Origin: Fibrella aestuarina BUZ 2
GTDB lineage: Bacteria > Bacteroidota > Bacteroidia > Cytophagales > Spirosomataceae
Direction of reading: 5' to 3'
Assembly (NCBI RefSeq): GCF_000331105.1
Contig: NC_020054.1
Location: 5,893,815-5,957,814, forward strand
DNA: 64,000 bases
This document shows, piece by piece, positions 10,167 through 18,898 of this stretch (its first letter is position 1; each line of letters opens with the position of its first letter). Under the pieces are notes generated by a model. The model saw only the letters and a program-made list of their open reading frames with translations. It searched no databases and was not told the origin of the DNA. The position numbers were made by a program, and so were the translations under genes.

Positions 10167-10175
10167 ACCGCTCGT

Positions 10176-10769
10176 CTAGCGCAGGTTGCGGATGAACCGG
10201 CGGAGGGTTTCGCGGTAAATTTGTTCGGAGGTGTCGATGGGCTGCTGGCCCCGCAACAGGAGGCCCAGCGTAATGAGGCCGTGTGAGGTCGCCCACCATT
10301 CGAAATAGAGTCGGCGGATGCTTTCAGCCGACTTCGGAATGAATGAGAAAATGATCCGACTGACGATCTCGTTGACAGTCTTCATCTCATCCGATTCGTC
10401 GAGCGACACCTGGCAGTTGGCCCCGTTCAGGTTGTACATGACCTGATACAACTCGGGCTGCTGAACGGCAAACTGCCACTGAACCAATGATATTTCGTAG
10501 AGCAATTTCTCGGGGTCGCGGTAGAGTTTCACCAGCCGTTCATATTCCTGACGCAGGTGACGAAACCCTTCGTTGCGAACCTCATCGAGCAGACGGTCCT
10601 TACTATCGAAGTAATCATAAACAACCGGCGCACTATACTCGATGGCATCGGCTATTTTCCGAATCGAGACAGCCTGCCAGCCTTCGCGGCGGGCAATGTC
10701 TTTGGCGGTCTGGAGAATACCCGTCCGCGTCTGTTCGCGGGTGCGCTGCTTGCGCTCGACTACTTCCAT
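10176..10769 (-). CDS. TetR/AcrR family transcriptional regulator
   Basis: 197 residues. The N-terminal helix-turn-helix is clear (GWQAVSIRKIADAIEYSAPV, followed by VYDYFDSKDRLLDEV), with a helical ligand-binding domain of the TetR_C_33 kind after it. It probably represses its own gene: a dyad TTAACGGCGTTAA lies 21 bases before the start codon. It is a clear paralogue of the TetR at 55669 (shared SIRKIADAIEYS-PV-Y), whose promoter carries nearly the same dyad. No efflux genes lie beside it, so its target genes beyond itself are unknown. Confidence 0.88.
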   Translation of the reverse strand: MEVVERKQRTREQTRTGILQTAKDIARREGWQAVSIRKIADAIEYSAPVVYDYFDSKDRLLDEVRNEGFRHLRQEYERLVKLYRDPEKLLYEISLVQWQFAVQQPELYQVMYNLNGANCQVSLDESDEMKTVNEIVSRIIFSFIPKSAESIRRLYFEWWATSHGLITLGLLLRGQQPIDTSEQIYRETLRRFIRNLR

Positions 10770-10789
10770 GTTAAATAAAGCTTGGTAAG

Positions 10790-10802
10790 TTAACGGCGTT
10801 AA
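10790..10802. promoter_or_regulatory. Candidate TetR operator (TAAC-N3-GTTA dyad)
   Basis: TTAACGGCGTTAA is a 13-base dyad with one central base, 21 bases upstream of the TetR start at 10769. Read in the gene direction it is TTAACGCCGTTAA, against TTAACGCTGTTA before the paralogous TetR at 55669. Position and match suggest autoregulation. Confidence 0.55.
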
Positions 10803-10939
10803 TCTGGCTGAAAGTTAGCCCATTATCTTAACAAACTATCAAACGGCATACCGTTTTCAGGAAAAAATCACAATCATTATACAATATGTTAAGCAACAGG
10901 TTTAGTAGAATAATCCACTAGTGCGTAACAGATAAATAG

Positions 10940-11710
10940 TTAGTGACTTATGCGCTCGGCAAGTAGCCAAACACCCTCGTCACCGATGCGGTAATCGTCA
11001 CCTTCGACCGTACCGTATACAGCGAGTGTTATGAGGCCCGCCCGCCGCAAAAACCCGACCAATTCGGCAATGGTGTAGATGGTGTATTCAGCCGTTCGCT
11101 GGGCGGTTTCCACACCCGTTGCGGCGTGCTGAATGTAGGTTAGCTGCTGGGTCAGTCGGGCCGTGAGGGGGTCATAGTCCGCCTCCATCAGCACCTGTAC
11201 GTCATCGCCCACGGGCAGCCAGGTACGTTCCTGAAAATCGGGCAGCAGGCTTTCGGCCACCATGCTCGATTGCACCAACAACCGCCCGCCGGGTTCCAGC
11301 AATGCCGCCATCCGCTCCACAAATGCCTGCATGGGGCCATGCTCGAAAAAACAGAAACTGTTGCCCAGGCAGTACACCGCCTGAAATGAACCTGCCCCGC
11401 CCAGTACATCAAGCGGCGTTGTCAGGAAATCGGCCTGAATGGCGCGCAGGGGTACATTTTCGCGCTGGGCGTCAGCCTGTAACTCGGCAATCGATTCGGC
11501 CGAAATATCAATGCCCGTTACCTCGGCACCCATACGGGCTAGTGGCAGGGCATGACGGCCATACCCACAAAACACGTCGAGCACGCGGTCGCCGGGGCCA
11601 AATTCCATCGACTCGATCACCCGCTCCAGTTCAAGCTGCGTTTGGTCGTCGGTTTGGGCGGCCTTCCAGGTACGTTGCGGCAACCCATGGAAGAAATCTG
11701 TATACCACAT
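10940..11710 (-). CDS. Class I SAM-dependent methyltransferase
   Basis: 256 residues. The SAM-binding motif I is VLDVFCGYGRHALPLARMG, motif II gives the acidic loop TGIDIS, and the post-motif region contains AVYCLGNSFCFFE. The fold is a Methyltransf_25/11 type enzyme; the substrate cannot be inferred. The start at 11710 is supported by MWYTDFF, a common beginning in this family. Upstream lies an inverted repeat and then the peroxiredoxin gene on the same strand. Lone enzyme, no pathway neighbours. Confidence 0.8.
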   Translation of the reverse strand: MWYTDFFHGLPQRTWKAAQTDDQTQLELERVIESMEFGPGDRVLDVFCGYGRHALPLARMGAEVTGIDISAESIAELQADAQRENVPLRAIQADFLTTPLDVLGGAGSFQAVYCLGNSFCFFEHGPMQAFVERMAALLEPGGRLLVQSSMVAESLLPDFQERTWLPVGDDVQVLMEADYDPLTARLTQQLTYIQHAATGVETAQRTAEYTIYTIAELVGFLRRAGLITLAVYGTVEGDDYRIGDEGVWLLAERISH

Positions 11711-11718
11711 AGGTGAAG

Positions 11719-11820
11719 GAGTGAACGAATGAACGAGTGAAAGAGTGGTCCGCCGCTGCGGCGAAAAGGCCTGTACAGGTATGTTCCGACCGCTCTTTCA
11801 CGCTTTATCACGTTCACTCG
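11719..11820. repeat. Intergenic inverted repeat with 8-base periodic arms
   Basis: Left arm 11719-11750, right arm 11788-11820. The arms repeat octamers (GTGAACGA, ATGAACGA on the left; TTCACTCG on the right). The element fills the gap between the peroxiredoxin stop and the methyltransferase start. Confidence 0.65.
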
Positions 11821-12282
11821 TTAATTCAGGGCTGCCTGTATGGCCGTGAAGTTGGGTACGTTACCGGCGTTGTCGAGCACCTCGGTGTACTTGAGCGCGC
11901 CATCGGTGCCAACCACAAAGGCGGCTCGTTTGCTGACGCCGTGCATGTTCATCACGAAGGTGTCATACAGCGCCCCGTAGGCGGCCGATACCTCCTTGTT
12001 GAAGTCAGACAGCAATGGGAAAGGGAGGTTCTGCTCCGCTTTGAATTTGTCGAGCGTGAAGGGTGAGTCGACCGAAATAGCCAGTACGTCGGCATTCAGG
12101 TTCTGGTAGACGTGCAGGTTGTCGCGCATTTCGCAGAGTTCGGCGGTACATACGCTGGTAAACGCCATTGGGAAGAAAAGCAACACCACGTTGCGACCGG
12201 CATAATCGGCCAGCGACACTTCTTTTTTATCCGATGAGAATAGGGTAAAAGCGGGGGCTTGTTGTCCTACTGTTAAAGCCAT
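11821..12282 (-). CDS. Peroxiredoxin, BCP/AhpE type
   Basis: 153 residues, thioredoxin-fold peroxidase reducing hydrogen peroxide and organic hydroperoxides in the cytoplasm. The active-site motif is FTSVCTAELCEMRD with the peroxidatic Cys45 and a second Cys50. This spacing is that of bacterioferritin comigratory protein (atypical two-Cys), while the length also fits AhpE. The start codon follows directly after the divergent region shared with the ROK gene. No thioredoxin or reductase gene lies beside it. Confidence 0.87.
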   Translation of the reverse strand: MALTVGQQAPAFTLFSSDKKEVSLADYAGRNVVLLFFPMAFTSVCTAELCEMRDNLHVYQNLNADVLAISVDSPFTLDKFKAEQNLPFPLLSDFNKEVSAAYGALYDTFVMNMHGVSKRAAFVVGTDGALKYTEVLDNAGNVPNFTAIQAALN

Positions 12283-12305
12283 AATACGAAGTTGTTCAAG
12301 ATTGA

Positions 12306-12422
12306 ATGGCCAAAGTTCAAGGTTCGGCGCTCAACCTGCAAACGGTTTCACGAATCGTGGTTAACCATCGAATCCTGTCAATGAGGTTGGAGGTTGTGTC
12401 TCGAACCCTGAACTTTGGCCAT
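12306..12422. repeat. Inverted repeat in divergent promoter region
   Basis: Core arms 12306-12326 and 12402-12422 pair in 20 of 21 positions. Both arms extend outward as 7-base units (GTTCAAG, ATTGAAT on the left; TGAACTG, TAAACAT on the right). It occupies the gap between the divergent peroxiredoxin and ROK genes, so one arm lies in each 5' region. Confidence 0.7.
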
Positions 12423-12451
12423 TGAACTGTAAACATTGACTCCTCCCACAC

Positions 12452-13372
12452 ATGCAAACCTATTGGGGTATCGACTTGGGCGGTACTAAGATTGAAGGCG
12501 TCATTCTGTCGGCCCCTTCGCCCGACGCGGTAGTGATTCGCCAACGCATCGATACTGAAGCGCATCTGGGCTACCAGCATATCGTCGACCGGATCGTGCT
12601 GCTGATCGATCAGCTCAAGGCCGAAACCGGCTACGTACCTGACCGCATCGGCTTTGCCACGCCCGGTACCCTCGACCCGGCCACGCAGACCATGAAAAAC
12701 TGCAACACGACCTGCCTCAACGGGCAGCCGCTGAAACAGGCGCTGCTGGAGCGGCTGGGTACGTCGGTCGAGCTGGCCAACGACGCCAACTGCTTTGCGC
12801 TGGCCGAAGCGACACTCGGCGCCGTGCCCGAAGTAGTACCCAATTTCCAGAGCGTATTTGGCGTGATCATGGGTACGGGCGTTGGCGGTGGCGTGGTCAT
12901 TCGCGGCCTCGACGGGCGCCCGTTCGTGATCAACGGCCTGCATGGCATCGGGGGCGAGTGGGGCCATAACATCCTGGAAGAGAACGGCTACGACTGCTAT
13001 TGCGGTAAACGCGGCTGCAACGAACAGGTGCTCTCAGGAACGGCACTGCAACGATTTTACTACGAGCAGAGTGGCGAGAAACGGAAGCTGAAAGAAATCG
13101 TTGAGCGCCACCGCGCCGGTATCGACCCCGTTGCCAGCCTCACCATCGACCGCATGCTGGAGTATTTTGGCCGGGCCATCTCGACCATCACCAACGTGCT
13201 TGACCCGGACGCCATCGTGCTAGGCGGCGGCGTAAGCAGCATTGACGAACTGTACACGGAAGGCGTCGAGCGCATCAAAAAATACATTTTCAACAGTGGT
13301 GTCGTCCACACGCCCATTCTCCGCCCGAAACTCGGCGACAGCGCCGGTGTATTCGGTGCGGCGATGTTGTAA
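12452..13372 (+). CDS. ROK family sugar kinase
   Basis: 306 residues. ROK-family ATP-dependent hexose kinase (glucokinase, fructokinase or N-acetyl-sugar kinase); the exact sugar cannot be told. Motifs: phosphate-binding DLGGTK at residues 8-13, IGFATPGTLDP, MGTGVGGGVVI, GIGGEWGHN, the Zn-binding YCGKRGCNEQ Cys cluster, and ALGGG-like LGGGVSS near the C terminus. Length is normal for the family. It lacks a winged-helix domain, so it is a kinase and not a ROK repressor. Followed 20 bases later by a small lipoprotein gene on the same strand. Confidence 0.88.
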   Translation: MQTYWGIDLGGTKIEGVILSAPSPDAVVIRQRIDTEAHLGYQHIVDRIVLLIDQLKAETGYVPDRIGFATPGTLDPATQTMKNCNTTCLNGQPLKQALLERLGTSVELANDANCFALAEATLGAVPEVVPNFQSVFGVIMGTGVGGGVVIRGLDGRPFVINGLHGIGGEWGHNILEENGYDCYCGKRGCNEQVLSGTALQRFYYEQSGEKRKLKEIVERHRAGIDPVASLTIDRMLEYFGRAISTITNVLDPDAIVLGGGVSSIDELYTEGVERIKKYIFNSGVVHTPILRPKLGDSAGVFGAAML

Positions 13373-13392
13373 GGCAATCGGCTCTCTTCACC

Positions 13393-13872
13393 ATGCGCAG
13401 TTTTCTACTTGTCGTCGCCCCGCTCCTACTGCTTATCGTAGCCTGTTCGGAGGGCAAAAAGGCAGAGTCGACGGCTCAGCCGCCAACCGATTCGACCTCG
13501 ACGGCCATCTACGATCAGGTGGCGGCTGAGTCGTCGGCCATTGCGGATCAGCTCAAAAATGCGGCGGCAGAAATCAACCGGCAATGCCCAATTCAGGTCG
13601 ACGCAGGCACCCGCCTCGATAGCGCCCACGCCGTATCGACGACGGAGTTGCAGTATTTCTACACGCTCACGGCGGTGGTGCGGGCAGACATGCCGATGGA
13701 CGTAGCGCAGCTCGAAGCGCAAACCAAGCCGATGCTGATCGAATCGGTCAAGACGAACCCGGCGATGGCCGAACTGCGCGACCACAGCGTTACGATGACG
13801 TACCTGTACCGCGACCGCACGGGCGAGTTTGTCATGCGCATTCCCGTGGGGCCCACCGAATACGGAAACTGA
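13393..13872 (+). CDS. Hypothetical lipoprotein
   Basis: 159 residues. A hydrophobic leader ends in a lipobox-like LLIVACSEG, predicting lipidation at Cys18. A Ser/Thr/Pro-rich linker follows and then a compact alpha/beta-looking domain (residues about 40-159) with one further Cys. I recognise no family. The gene starts 20 bases after the ROK kinase and may be co-transcribed, but the two show no functional link. Confidence 0.65.
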   Translation: MRSFLLVVAPLLLLIVACSEGKKAESTAQPPTDSTSTAIYDQVAAESSAIADQLKNAAAEINRQCPIQVDAGTRLDSAHAVSTTELQYFYTLTAVVRADMPMDVAQLEAQTKPMLIESVKTNPAMAELRDHSVTMTYLYRDRTGEFVMRIPVGPTEYGN

Positions 13873-13885
13873 GGACGATACGTAC

Positions 13886-13928
13886 GGGGCTTGTCGGGCT
13901 ACGGGCAACACCAACGCCTGGCAAGCCC
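13886..13928. terminator. Hairpin between convergent genes
   Basis: GGGGCTTGTCGGGC (13886-13899) pairs with 13916-13928 over about 11 of 13 bases. It separates the lipoprotein gene from the convergent dtd gene. There is no clear T-run, so it is a possible bidirectional terminator. Confidence 0.45.
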
Positions 13929-14380
13929 TATATCCGGTTTTTGGTGTCGATGACAATCGTGACGGGGCCGTCGTTGAGGAGTGAGACCTGCATGTCGGCC
14001 CCAAACCGGCCCGTCTGAATGGGGTGGCCGACGTCGGCGCTCAGTTGGACGATCATCTGCTCGTAGAGCGGAATGGCCACGTCGGGCCGGGCGGCGTCGA
14101 TAAAGCTGGGGCGATTGCCTTTTTTGGTGCTGGCGTGCAGCGTAAACTGGCTGATCAGCAGCACGCTCCCCTGCACGGCGGCCAGGTCGAGGTTCATCTT
14201 ACCATCCTCATCGTTAAAGACCCGCATACCGGCAATCTTCTTCGAGAGCCAGACAATGTCGTCGGTCGTATCGGTATGGGTGATGCCCAGCAAGACCAGA
14301 AAGCCCCGCCCGATCTGCCCGGCCACCTGCCCGTCAATACGGACAGCAGCCTCCGAAACCCGTTGTAAAACAGCGATCAT
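13928..14380 (-). CDS. dtd: D-aminoacyl-tRNA deacylase
   Basis: 150 residues, full length. Dtd removes D-amino acids (and glycine from mischarged tRNA-Ala) from tRNA in the cytoplasm. Both signature motifs are present: SQFTLHA and NDGPVT, which in the family form the cross-subunit active site with the Gly-cis-Pro dipeptide. The start MIAVLQRVSEA is canonical. The gene is followed in the minus direction by a convergent lipoprotein gene and preceded by an inverted repeat and cysE. Confidence 0.93.
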   Translation of the reverse strand: MIAVLQRVSEAAVRIDGQVAGQIGRGFLVLLGITHTDTTDDIVWLSKKIAGMRVFNDEDGKMNLDLAAVQGSVLLISQFTLHASTKKGNRPSFIDAARPDVAIPLYEQMIVQLSADVGHPIQTGRFGADMQVSLLNDGPVTIVIDTKNRI

Positions 14381-14405
14381 AGGTGATTAATGAAGGATAT
14401 ACGAT

Positions 14406-14490
14406 GTATAATGAATAATGCACAATGAATAATGGCGGTACGGCGCATAACAGACGGGGCCCATTATTCATTGTGCATTATTCAGTATAC
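14406..14490. repeat. Intergenic inverted repeat built from 7-base units
   Basis: Left arm 14406-14435 and right arm 14461-14490 pair in 29 of 30 positions. The arms read as heptamers (ATAATGA, ATAATGC, then ACAATGA and ATAATGG). The element fills the gap between the cysE stop and the dtd start, both minus strand. Confidence 0.8.
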
Positions 14491-14494
14491 ATGC

Positions 14495-15316
14495 CTACAC
14501 GTCCTGCTCGATAGTCCGCACGTCGATCTGACTGCGGTGGTATACCCGCGAGAAGGGCGGGACGCTCTCGGTGAGCCAGACGTTACCACCGATGACCGAG
14601 TCGTGCCCAACGACCGTGTTGCCGCCCAGAATGGTGGCGTTAGCGTAAATCACCACGTTGTCTTCAATGCTCGGGTGGCGTTTTTTCTGCGCCAGCGATT
14701 TGGCAATGTGGGTGGCGCCCAGCGTTACGCCCTGATACACCCGCACGTTGGCACCGATAATCGTCGTTTCGCCGATGACGACGCCGGTACCGTGGTCAAT
14801 AAAAAATGAAGGGCCGATCGTCGCGCCGGGGTGAATGTCGATACCCGTCTGGCCGTGTGCATACTCGGTCAGCATCCGGGGCAACAGGGGCACACCGGCC
14901 TGTAGCAGCGCGTGGGCAATGCGGTACACGGCAATGGCATAAAAGCCCGGATATACGGCGATCACCTCCTCGATGCTGACCGCCGCCGGGTCATTGTCGG
15001 CAATGGCTTGTGCATCCAGCAGCAGGTGCTCATGAATGGCGGGGAGTTCGTCGAAAAAGCGATGCGCTACGGCCTCGGGCAACGTACCCAGATTAGGCCG
15101 GATTGGCTGGAGCAGGCATAACAACTGCTCGTTGAGCCGCAGGTACGTTTCACCAACGTTGGCCGTTACCGACTGGCAATCCTGCGTGACGGGAAACAGC
15201 ATCCGCATGAGTTGGTCGATAAACCGACCGGCATCGGGGCGCGAGGGCAGCCGATACTGATATTGCTTGCCCTGAGCAGCCAGTCGGCCCAGAAACGTCG
15301 TCAAAGAAGTAGACAT
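14495..15316 (-). CDS. cysE: Serine O-acetyltransferase
   Basis: About 273 residues. Transfers acetyl from acetyl-CoA to L-serine, the first step of cysteine synthesis. An N-terminal helical domain is followed by the left-handed hexapeptide-repeat helix: [20 protein letters not shown] with the catalytic Asp/His of FIDHGTG, then VYQGVTLGA and [15 protein letters not shown] set the start at the ATG 15316 ([12 protein letters not shown]); the longer open frame back to 15499 has no family resemblance and runs into the divergent gene. Closest to the EpsC-like bacterial form. No cysK in view. Confidence 0.87.
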   Translation of the reverse strand: MSTSLTTFLGRLAAQGKQYQYRLPSRPDAGRFIDQLMRMLFPVTQDCQSVTANVGETYLRLNEQLLCLLQPIRPNLGTLPEAVAHRFFDELPAIHEHLLLDAQAIADNDPAAVSIEEVIAVYPGFYAIAVYRIAHALLQAGVPLLPRMLTEYAHGQTGIDIHPGATIGPSFFIDHGTGVVIGETTIIGANVRVYQGVTLGATHIAKSLAQKKRHPSIEDNVVIYANATILGGNTVVGHDSVIGGNVWLTESVPPFSRVYHRSQIDVRTIEQDV

Positions 15317-15488
15317 AAACACATAGTGGCTAAGCTTCCCCAAACTGGGGCGATGGCCCAACACAACCGAACCTGAGGAGCGGTGTATGCTGATGGGAAA
15401 ATAGGGCAAAACCGTTGATTGCCGAACAATTACCCCCATAAATAGTTCGGCGACGCGGTTTGGCCCCCTATTTGACACGTACCTGTGT

Positions 15489-16682
15489 ATGCTGTACAAA
15501 ACCCTCTATATTCTGCTTGCTTCGCTAGCCGCCACCAGTGGCTTTTCGTTTTTGGTAGCCCGTTTCTGTGAAGCTGGCGAAAAGCCAAAAGTCGACGCCA
15601 GCGTAGCAGAGGTGCGTACCGTAAACGCTCATCCCAAACTTCGCTTCGACTCACCCGTTGAGTACACCTACGCCAGCGACGGGACCAACCGCATGTTTGT
15701 GGTGGAGCAGTCGGGGCAAATCAAGGTTGTCGATCAGGTCAGTAATGCGCCAACGGCCGACACCTATCTCGACATTCGGAAGCGTGTAGCGTACGGCGGT
15801 GAAATGGGACTATTGGGCCTTGCGTTCCATCCCGATTTTGCCAAAAATGGCTTCTTCTTCGTCAATTACACCAAAGACAATCCGCGTGAAACGGTCATCA
15901 GCCGATTCAAAGCCAGCTCGACAAATGCGCGGCAGATTGACCCCGCATCAGAAGTAGTGCTGCTGACATACCGGCAACCTTACTCGAACCACAACGGTGG
16001 TAAACTTGCGTTTGGTCCCGATGGCTATCTGTACATCGCGGCGGGCGACGGCGGCAGTGGCGGCGATCCACAGAATAACGCGCAGAACAAAGCCAGCCTG
16101 TTGGGCAAGATGTTGCGTATCGACGTGAACAGCACCGAGAAGGGGCATTACGGCACTCCAAAAGATAATCCGTATGCAGGCAACCGAAACGGATGGCGTG
16201 AGGAGATTTACGCCTACGGGCTACGGAATCCGTGGCGCTTCAGCTTCGACAAGCAAAACCGCCTTTGGGTTGGCGACGTGGGGCAGAATAAGATTGAGGA
16301 GATCGATGTCGTCACCAAAGGCGGTAATTATGGCTGGCGCATCCGCGAAGCCAACGCCGCGTACAAAAACGGCGAAAAGGCAACCGACCCGCTGATCGAC
16401 CCCATCTATGAATATACCCACGACAACGGCGACGTGTCGGTAACGGGCGGTGTCGTTTATGAAGGGAAGGCCATCCCAGCACTGGCCAACAAGTACTTGT
16501 TTGCCGATTATGCCAGCGGCCGGGTTTGGGCTCTGACGCCTACAGGCCGAAACAGCGCCACCAGTCAGCAGGTGCTTGAACGGGCCGGAACGATCTCGGC
16601 ATTTGGCGAAGATCGGGCGGGCGAAGTGTATCTCTGCGACCACGGCGATGGCCGGATTCTGAAGGTAGTGGCCGGGAAGTAG
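15489..16682 (+). CDS. PQQ-type sugar dehydrogenase (GSDH/YliI-like), exported
   Basis: 397 residues. A soluble aldose dehydrogenase-type six-bladed propeller. An N-terminal signal segment (to about residue 30) precedes the GSDH domain, with family motifs [58 protein letters not shown] and [12 protein letters not shown]. Those residues line the PQQ and calcium site in family members. Expected to oxidise sugars in the periplasm if PQQ is available; no pqq genes are in view. A second, more distant member of the superfamily lies at 57802. Divergent from cysE. Confidence 0.85.
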   Translation: MLYKTLYILLASLAATSGFSFLVARFCEAGEKPKVDASVAEVRTVNAHPKLRFDSPVEYTYASDGTNRMFVVEQSGQIKVVDQVSNAPTADTYLDIRKRVAYGGEMGLLGLAFHPDFAKNGFFFVNYTKDNPRETVISRFKASSTNARQIDPASEVVLLTYRQPYSNHNGGKLAFGPDGYLYIAAGDGGSGGDPQNNAQNKASLLGKMLRIDVNSTEKGHYGTPKDNPYAGNRNGWREEIYAYGLRNPWRFSFDKQNRLWVGDVGQNKIEEIDVVTKGGNYGWRIREANAAYKNGEKATDPLIDPIYEYTHDNGDVSVTGGVVYEGKAIPALANKYLFADYASGRVWALTPTGRNSATSQQVLERAGTISAFGEDRAGEVYLCDHGDGRILKVVAGK

Positions 16683-16775
16683 TGGGGCTAATTGGGAATT
16701 GGGCCGTTTAGCGAATTAAATCAGTAGAGTACTCGTTATAAGCTCACCGACGTTAACGAACACACTGCTGACTGC

Positions 16776-17489
16776 ATGACTAAACCACTGCTGATTGCCC
16801 TGTCGTTGCTTTGTCTGTCGATGACAGGCTCCGAAAAGCCAAACACGTCTTCCACTCCGCTGACCGTGACCGCCAAAAAAGCGGTACCTGCAACCGTAGC
16901 ACCCGCCAACGAAGCCCTCGCTCTTTATGATGAACTGGGCCTGGCCACCACCGGATTGGGCCGCGATGTCTATGCATTAGCCCTGAAGGGTATGCAACGT
17001 ATGGCTGCCGCCCGTCCCCTCCTATCTATCGTTGATATGAGTCAGCCGTCGAGCAAAAAACGGCTGTATATTATTGACTTAGCTAAGCGTAAGTTACTGT
17101 TTAACACCTATGTAGCGCACGGCCGCAACTCGGGTGAGTTGTTGCCAACCAAATTTTCTAATACCAACTCGTCGTACCAGTCGAGTCTCGGCTTTTACCA
17201 GACTATGGGGCTGTATCAGGGCAAGCACGGTCTGTCGATGCAGTTGAAAGGCCTGGAACGGGGCTGGAACGACAATGCCTTTTCGCGGGCAATCGTGATG
17301 CACGGGGCCGATTACGTTTGTGAGGATTTCATCAAGCGCACCGGTCGTCTGGGCCGCAGCCAGGGTTGTCCCGCTGTCTCGCCTACCGAGTGCTCGTCGA
17401 TCGTTAAAACCATCGCTGGCGGCTCCTGCCTGTTCATTTATTCGCCCAACGAGACGTATCTGAACGAGTCGACCTTTCTGAAAGGGTAA
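16776..17489 (+). CDS. L,D-transpeptidase catalytic domain family protein (YkuD_2 type)
   Basis: 237 residues, exported. After a signal peptide and a linker, a YkuD_2-type domain contains the catalytic His in IVMHGADYV and Cys in RSQGCPAVS. This Cys/His pair is typical of murein L,D-transpeptidases of this subfamily, which act on peptidoglycan stem peptides in the periplasm. The gene converges on a second, unrelated L,D-transpeptidase (17644), with a REP-like hairpin between them. A role in cell-wall cross-linking or lipoprotein attachment is inferred. Confidence 0.83.
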   Translation: MTKPLLIALSLLCLSMTGSEKPNTSSTPLTVTAKKAVPATVAPANEALALYDELGLATTGLGRDVYALALKGMQRMAAARPLLSIVDMSQPSSKKRLYIIDLAKRKLLFNTYVAHGRNSGELLPTKFSNTNSSYQSSLGFYQTMGLYQGKHGLSMQLKGLERGWNDNAFSRAIVMHGADYVCEDFIKRTGRLGRSQGCPAVSPTECSSIVKTIAGGSCLFIYSPNETYLNESTFLKG

Positions 17490-17524
17490 GACGCTTCACG
17501 CACATTTTCAGTCGCTCCTTTTTT

Positions 17525-17637
17525 GTCATACTGTTTTTTTGTCATCCCGACGTAGGAGGGATCTTGAGGTCCGTTCACTTACGAGCAGTGACCTTCGAGA
17601 TTCCTCCTACATCGGGATGACAAAAAAATAGTATGAC
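17525..17637. repeat. REP-like inverted repeat
   Basis: Long imperfect stem: left arm 17525-17571, right arm 17590-17637, containing GTCATCCCGACG and AGGAGGGATCT. Such GTCAT-CCGA / GGATCT palindromes are a familiar dispersed intergenic type in Bacteroidota. It lies between two convergent L,D-transpeptidase genes and carries oligo-T and oligo-A runs that could end transcription in both directions. Confidence 0.75.
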
Positions 17638-17643
17638 CAGAGT

Positions 17644-18816
17644 TTACCGGGCGGCCAGATCCATTTTCTTTTCGAGACGATATACGTCTTTAAAATAGAC
17701 CAGCTTACCCTGATCATCGACGTCGGCCAGCAGGTACGTGACGAAAACCGGGAATGGCTTCGGCAGTTTGAACGATTTCGGCGTCTGGTCGACGAGGCAC
17801 CGGTTATAGAATCCCTCATCAAATTTGGTCGCACCCAACACGAAGTTGGCTAGCTCTACGGGCTGTTGCACCCGCACACAACCGTGGCTCCGCCAGTGGT
17901 TGGTGGTCTGGTCGAAGAGCTCGCGGGCGTTGGTGTCGTGGAGGTAGATAGCGGGCGGGCCATTGAGCACGAATTTGATCAGCCCCAGCGAGTTGTGGCA
18001 GCCTGATGTTTGCCGGAACCGGTACGGAAAGTCGCTGGCGGATACCGTTTCCCAATCAATCGACTCGGGGTCGACCGGCTCGTTGCGGGCATCCAGTATC
18101 TGCATATTCTGGCTGTCGAGGTAGCTCGTGCTTGCCTTCACTTTCGGCAGAATCTCCTTCTTGGCGATGCTCTCAGGTACGTTCCAGTACGGGTAAGCCA
18201 CAATTTCGGTCAGGTTGCAATTGAACCGGGGCGTCGCTTTGTCGGCCTTGCCCACAATCACGTCCATCGGCAACGTGCGCTGCCCGGCCCGGTCATACAC
18301 CACCAGCCGCGCCGCCGGAATATTCACCAGAATGAACTGCTCATTGCTGAACCGGTTGAGGTAGCGGTAATAGTTGAGCGTGCGTTCAATGGCCTTCCGT
18401 TGCTCGGGCGTGGCCGTTTGCCGCACCTGCTGGTACTGCGCCAACAGGGCTTTGTAGGGCGCAAAGCGGGGCGCGTCCGTTTTCAGAGCCGACGCCACAT
18501 CGCTGGCCCGAAGGGCTTTTCCAACCACTGCCGTATCGACCGTCTCCTTCAGCTTGGCAAACGACTGATCGTCGGGTTCGTGTCCGTAGCGGATTTCGGT
18601 AATCAGTTTTTCGAGCGTTTGGCGGGCTTCGGCGGGGTTGCTGCTGGCAAAGCGCGTACTGTCGATGCCGAGCGAGTCGGCGTAGCGCCGCGTTGCCTGC
18701 AACTGCGCGGGCCAGTCGGGACCGGCCGGTTTCTTGTCGGAACAGCGGACGAAGGTCAGCGACAGCAACAGTGCTGCCAACCGACCCAGGTGTATCCAGT
18801 TTCTGCGTTGAGTCAT
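17644..18816 (-). CDS. L,D-transpeptidase, YcbB/LdtD-like
   Basis: 390 residues. Murein L,D-transpeptidase forming 3-3 cross-links in peptidoglycan. A leader (LAALLLSLTFVRCSDKKP) suggests export; the Arg before Cys makes it a poor lipobox. A scaffold region of about 170 residues is followed by the YkuD domain, with IYLHDT and the catalytic signature HWRSHGCVRV. I place the start at ATG 18816 (MTQRRNWIHL). The open frame continues to 19014 but would overlap the next gene and has no family likeness. Faces the YkuD_2 gene at 16776 tail to tail. Confidence 0.85.
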   Translation of the reverse strand: MTQRRNWIHLGRLAALLLSLTFVRCSDKKPAGPDWPAQLQATRRYADSLGIDSTRFASSNPAEARQTLEKLITEIRYGHEPDDQSFAKLKETVDTAVVGKALRASDVASALKTDAPRFAPYKALLAQYQQVRQTATPEQRKAIERTLNYYRYLNRFSNEQFILVNIPAARLVVYDRAGQRTLPMDVIVGKADKATPRFNCNLTEIVAYPYWNVPESIAKKEILPKVKASTSYLDSQNMQILDARNEPVDPESIDWETVSASDFPYRFRQTSGCHNSLGLIKFVLNGPPAIYLHDTNARELFDQTTNHWRSHGCVRVQQPVELANFVLGATKFDEGFYNRCLVDQTPKSFKLPKPFPVFVTYLLADVDDQGKLVYFKDVYRLEKKMDLAAR

Positions 18817-18898
18817 ATAGTAAAGACGCACCACAGACCAAAAATGTTGCCAGTACTTAGGCTGTCGCCACTGCAGGTACGTTCTACGGCGCACGCAC

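Noticed and set aside
10770..10939. AT-rich gap checked for a tRNA or attachment site
   Set aside because: No cloverleaf, no CCA end and no flanking integrase; only the TetR dyad stands out.
15317..15499. N-terminal extension of the serine acetyltransferase
   Set aside because: The extra 61 codons overlap the divergent dehydrogenase gene and lack homologous character; ATG 15316 gives a normal protein.
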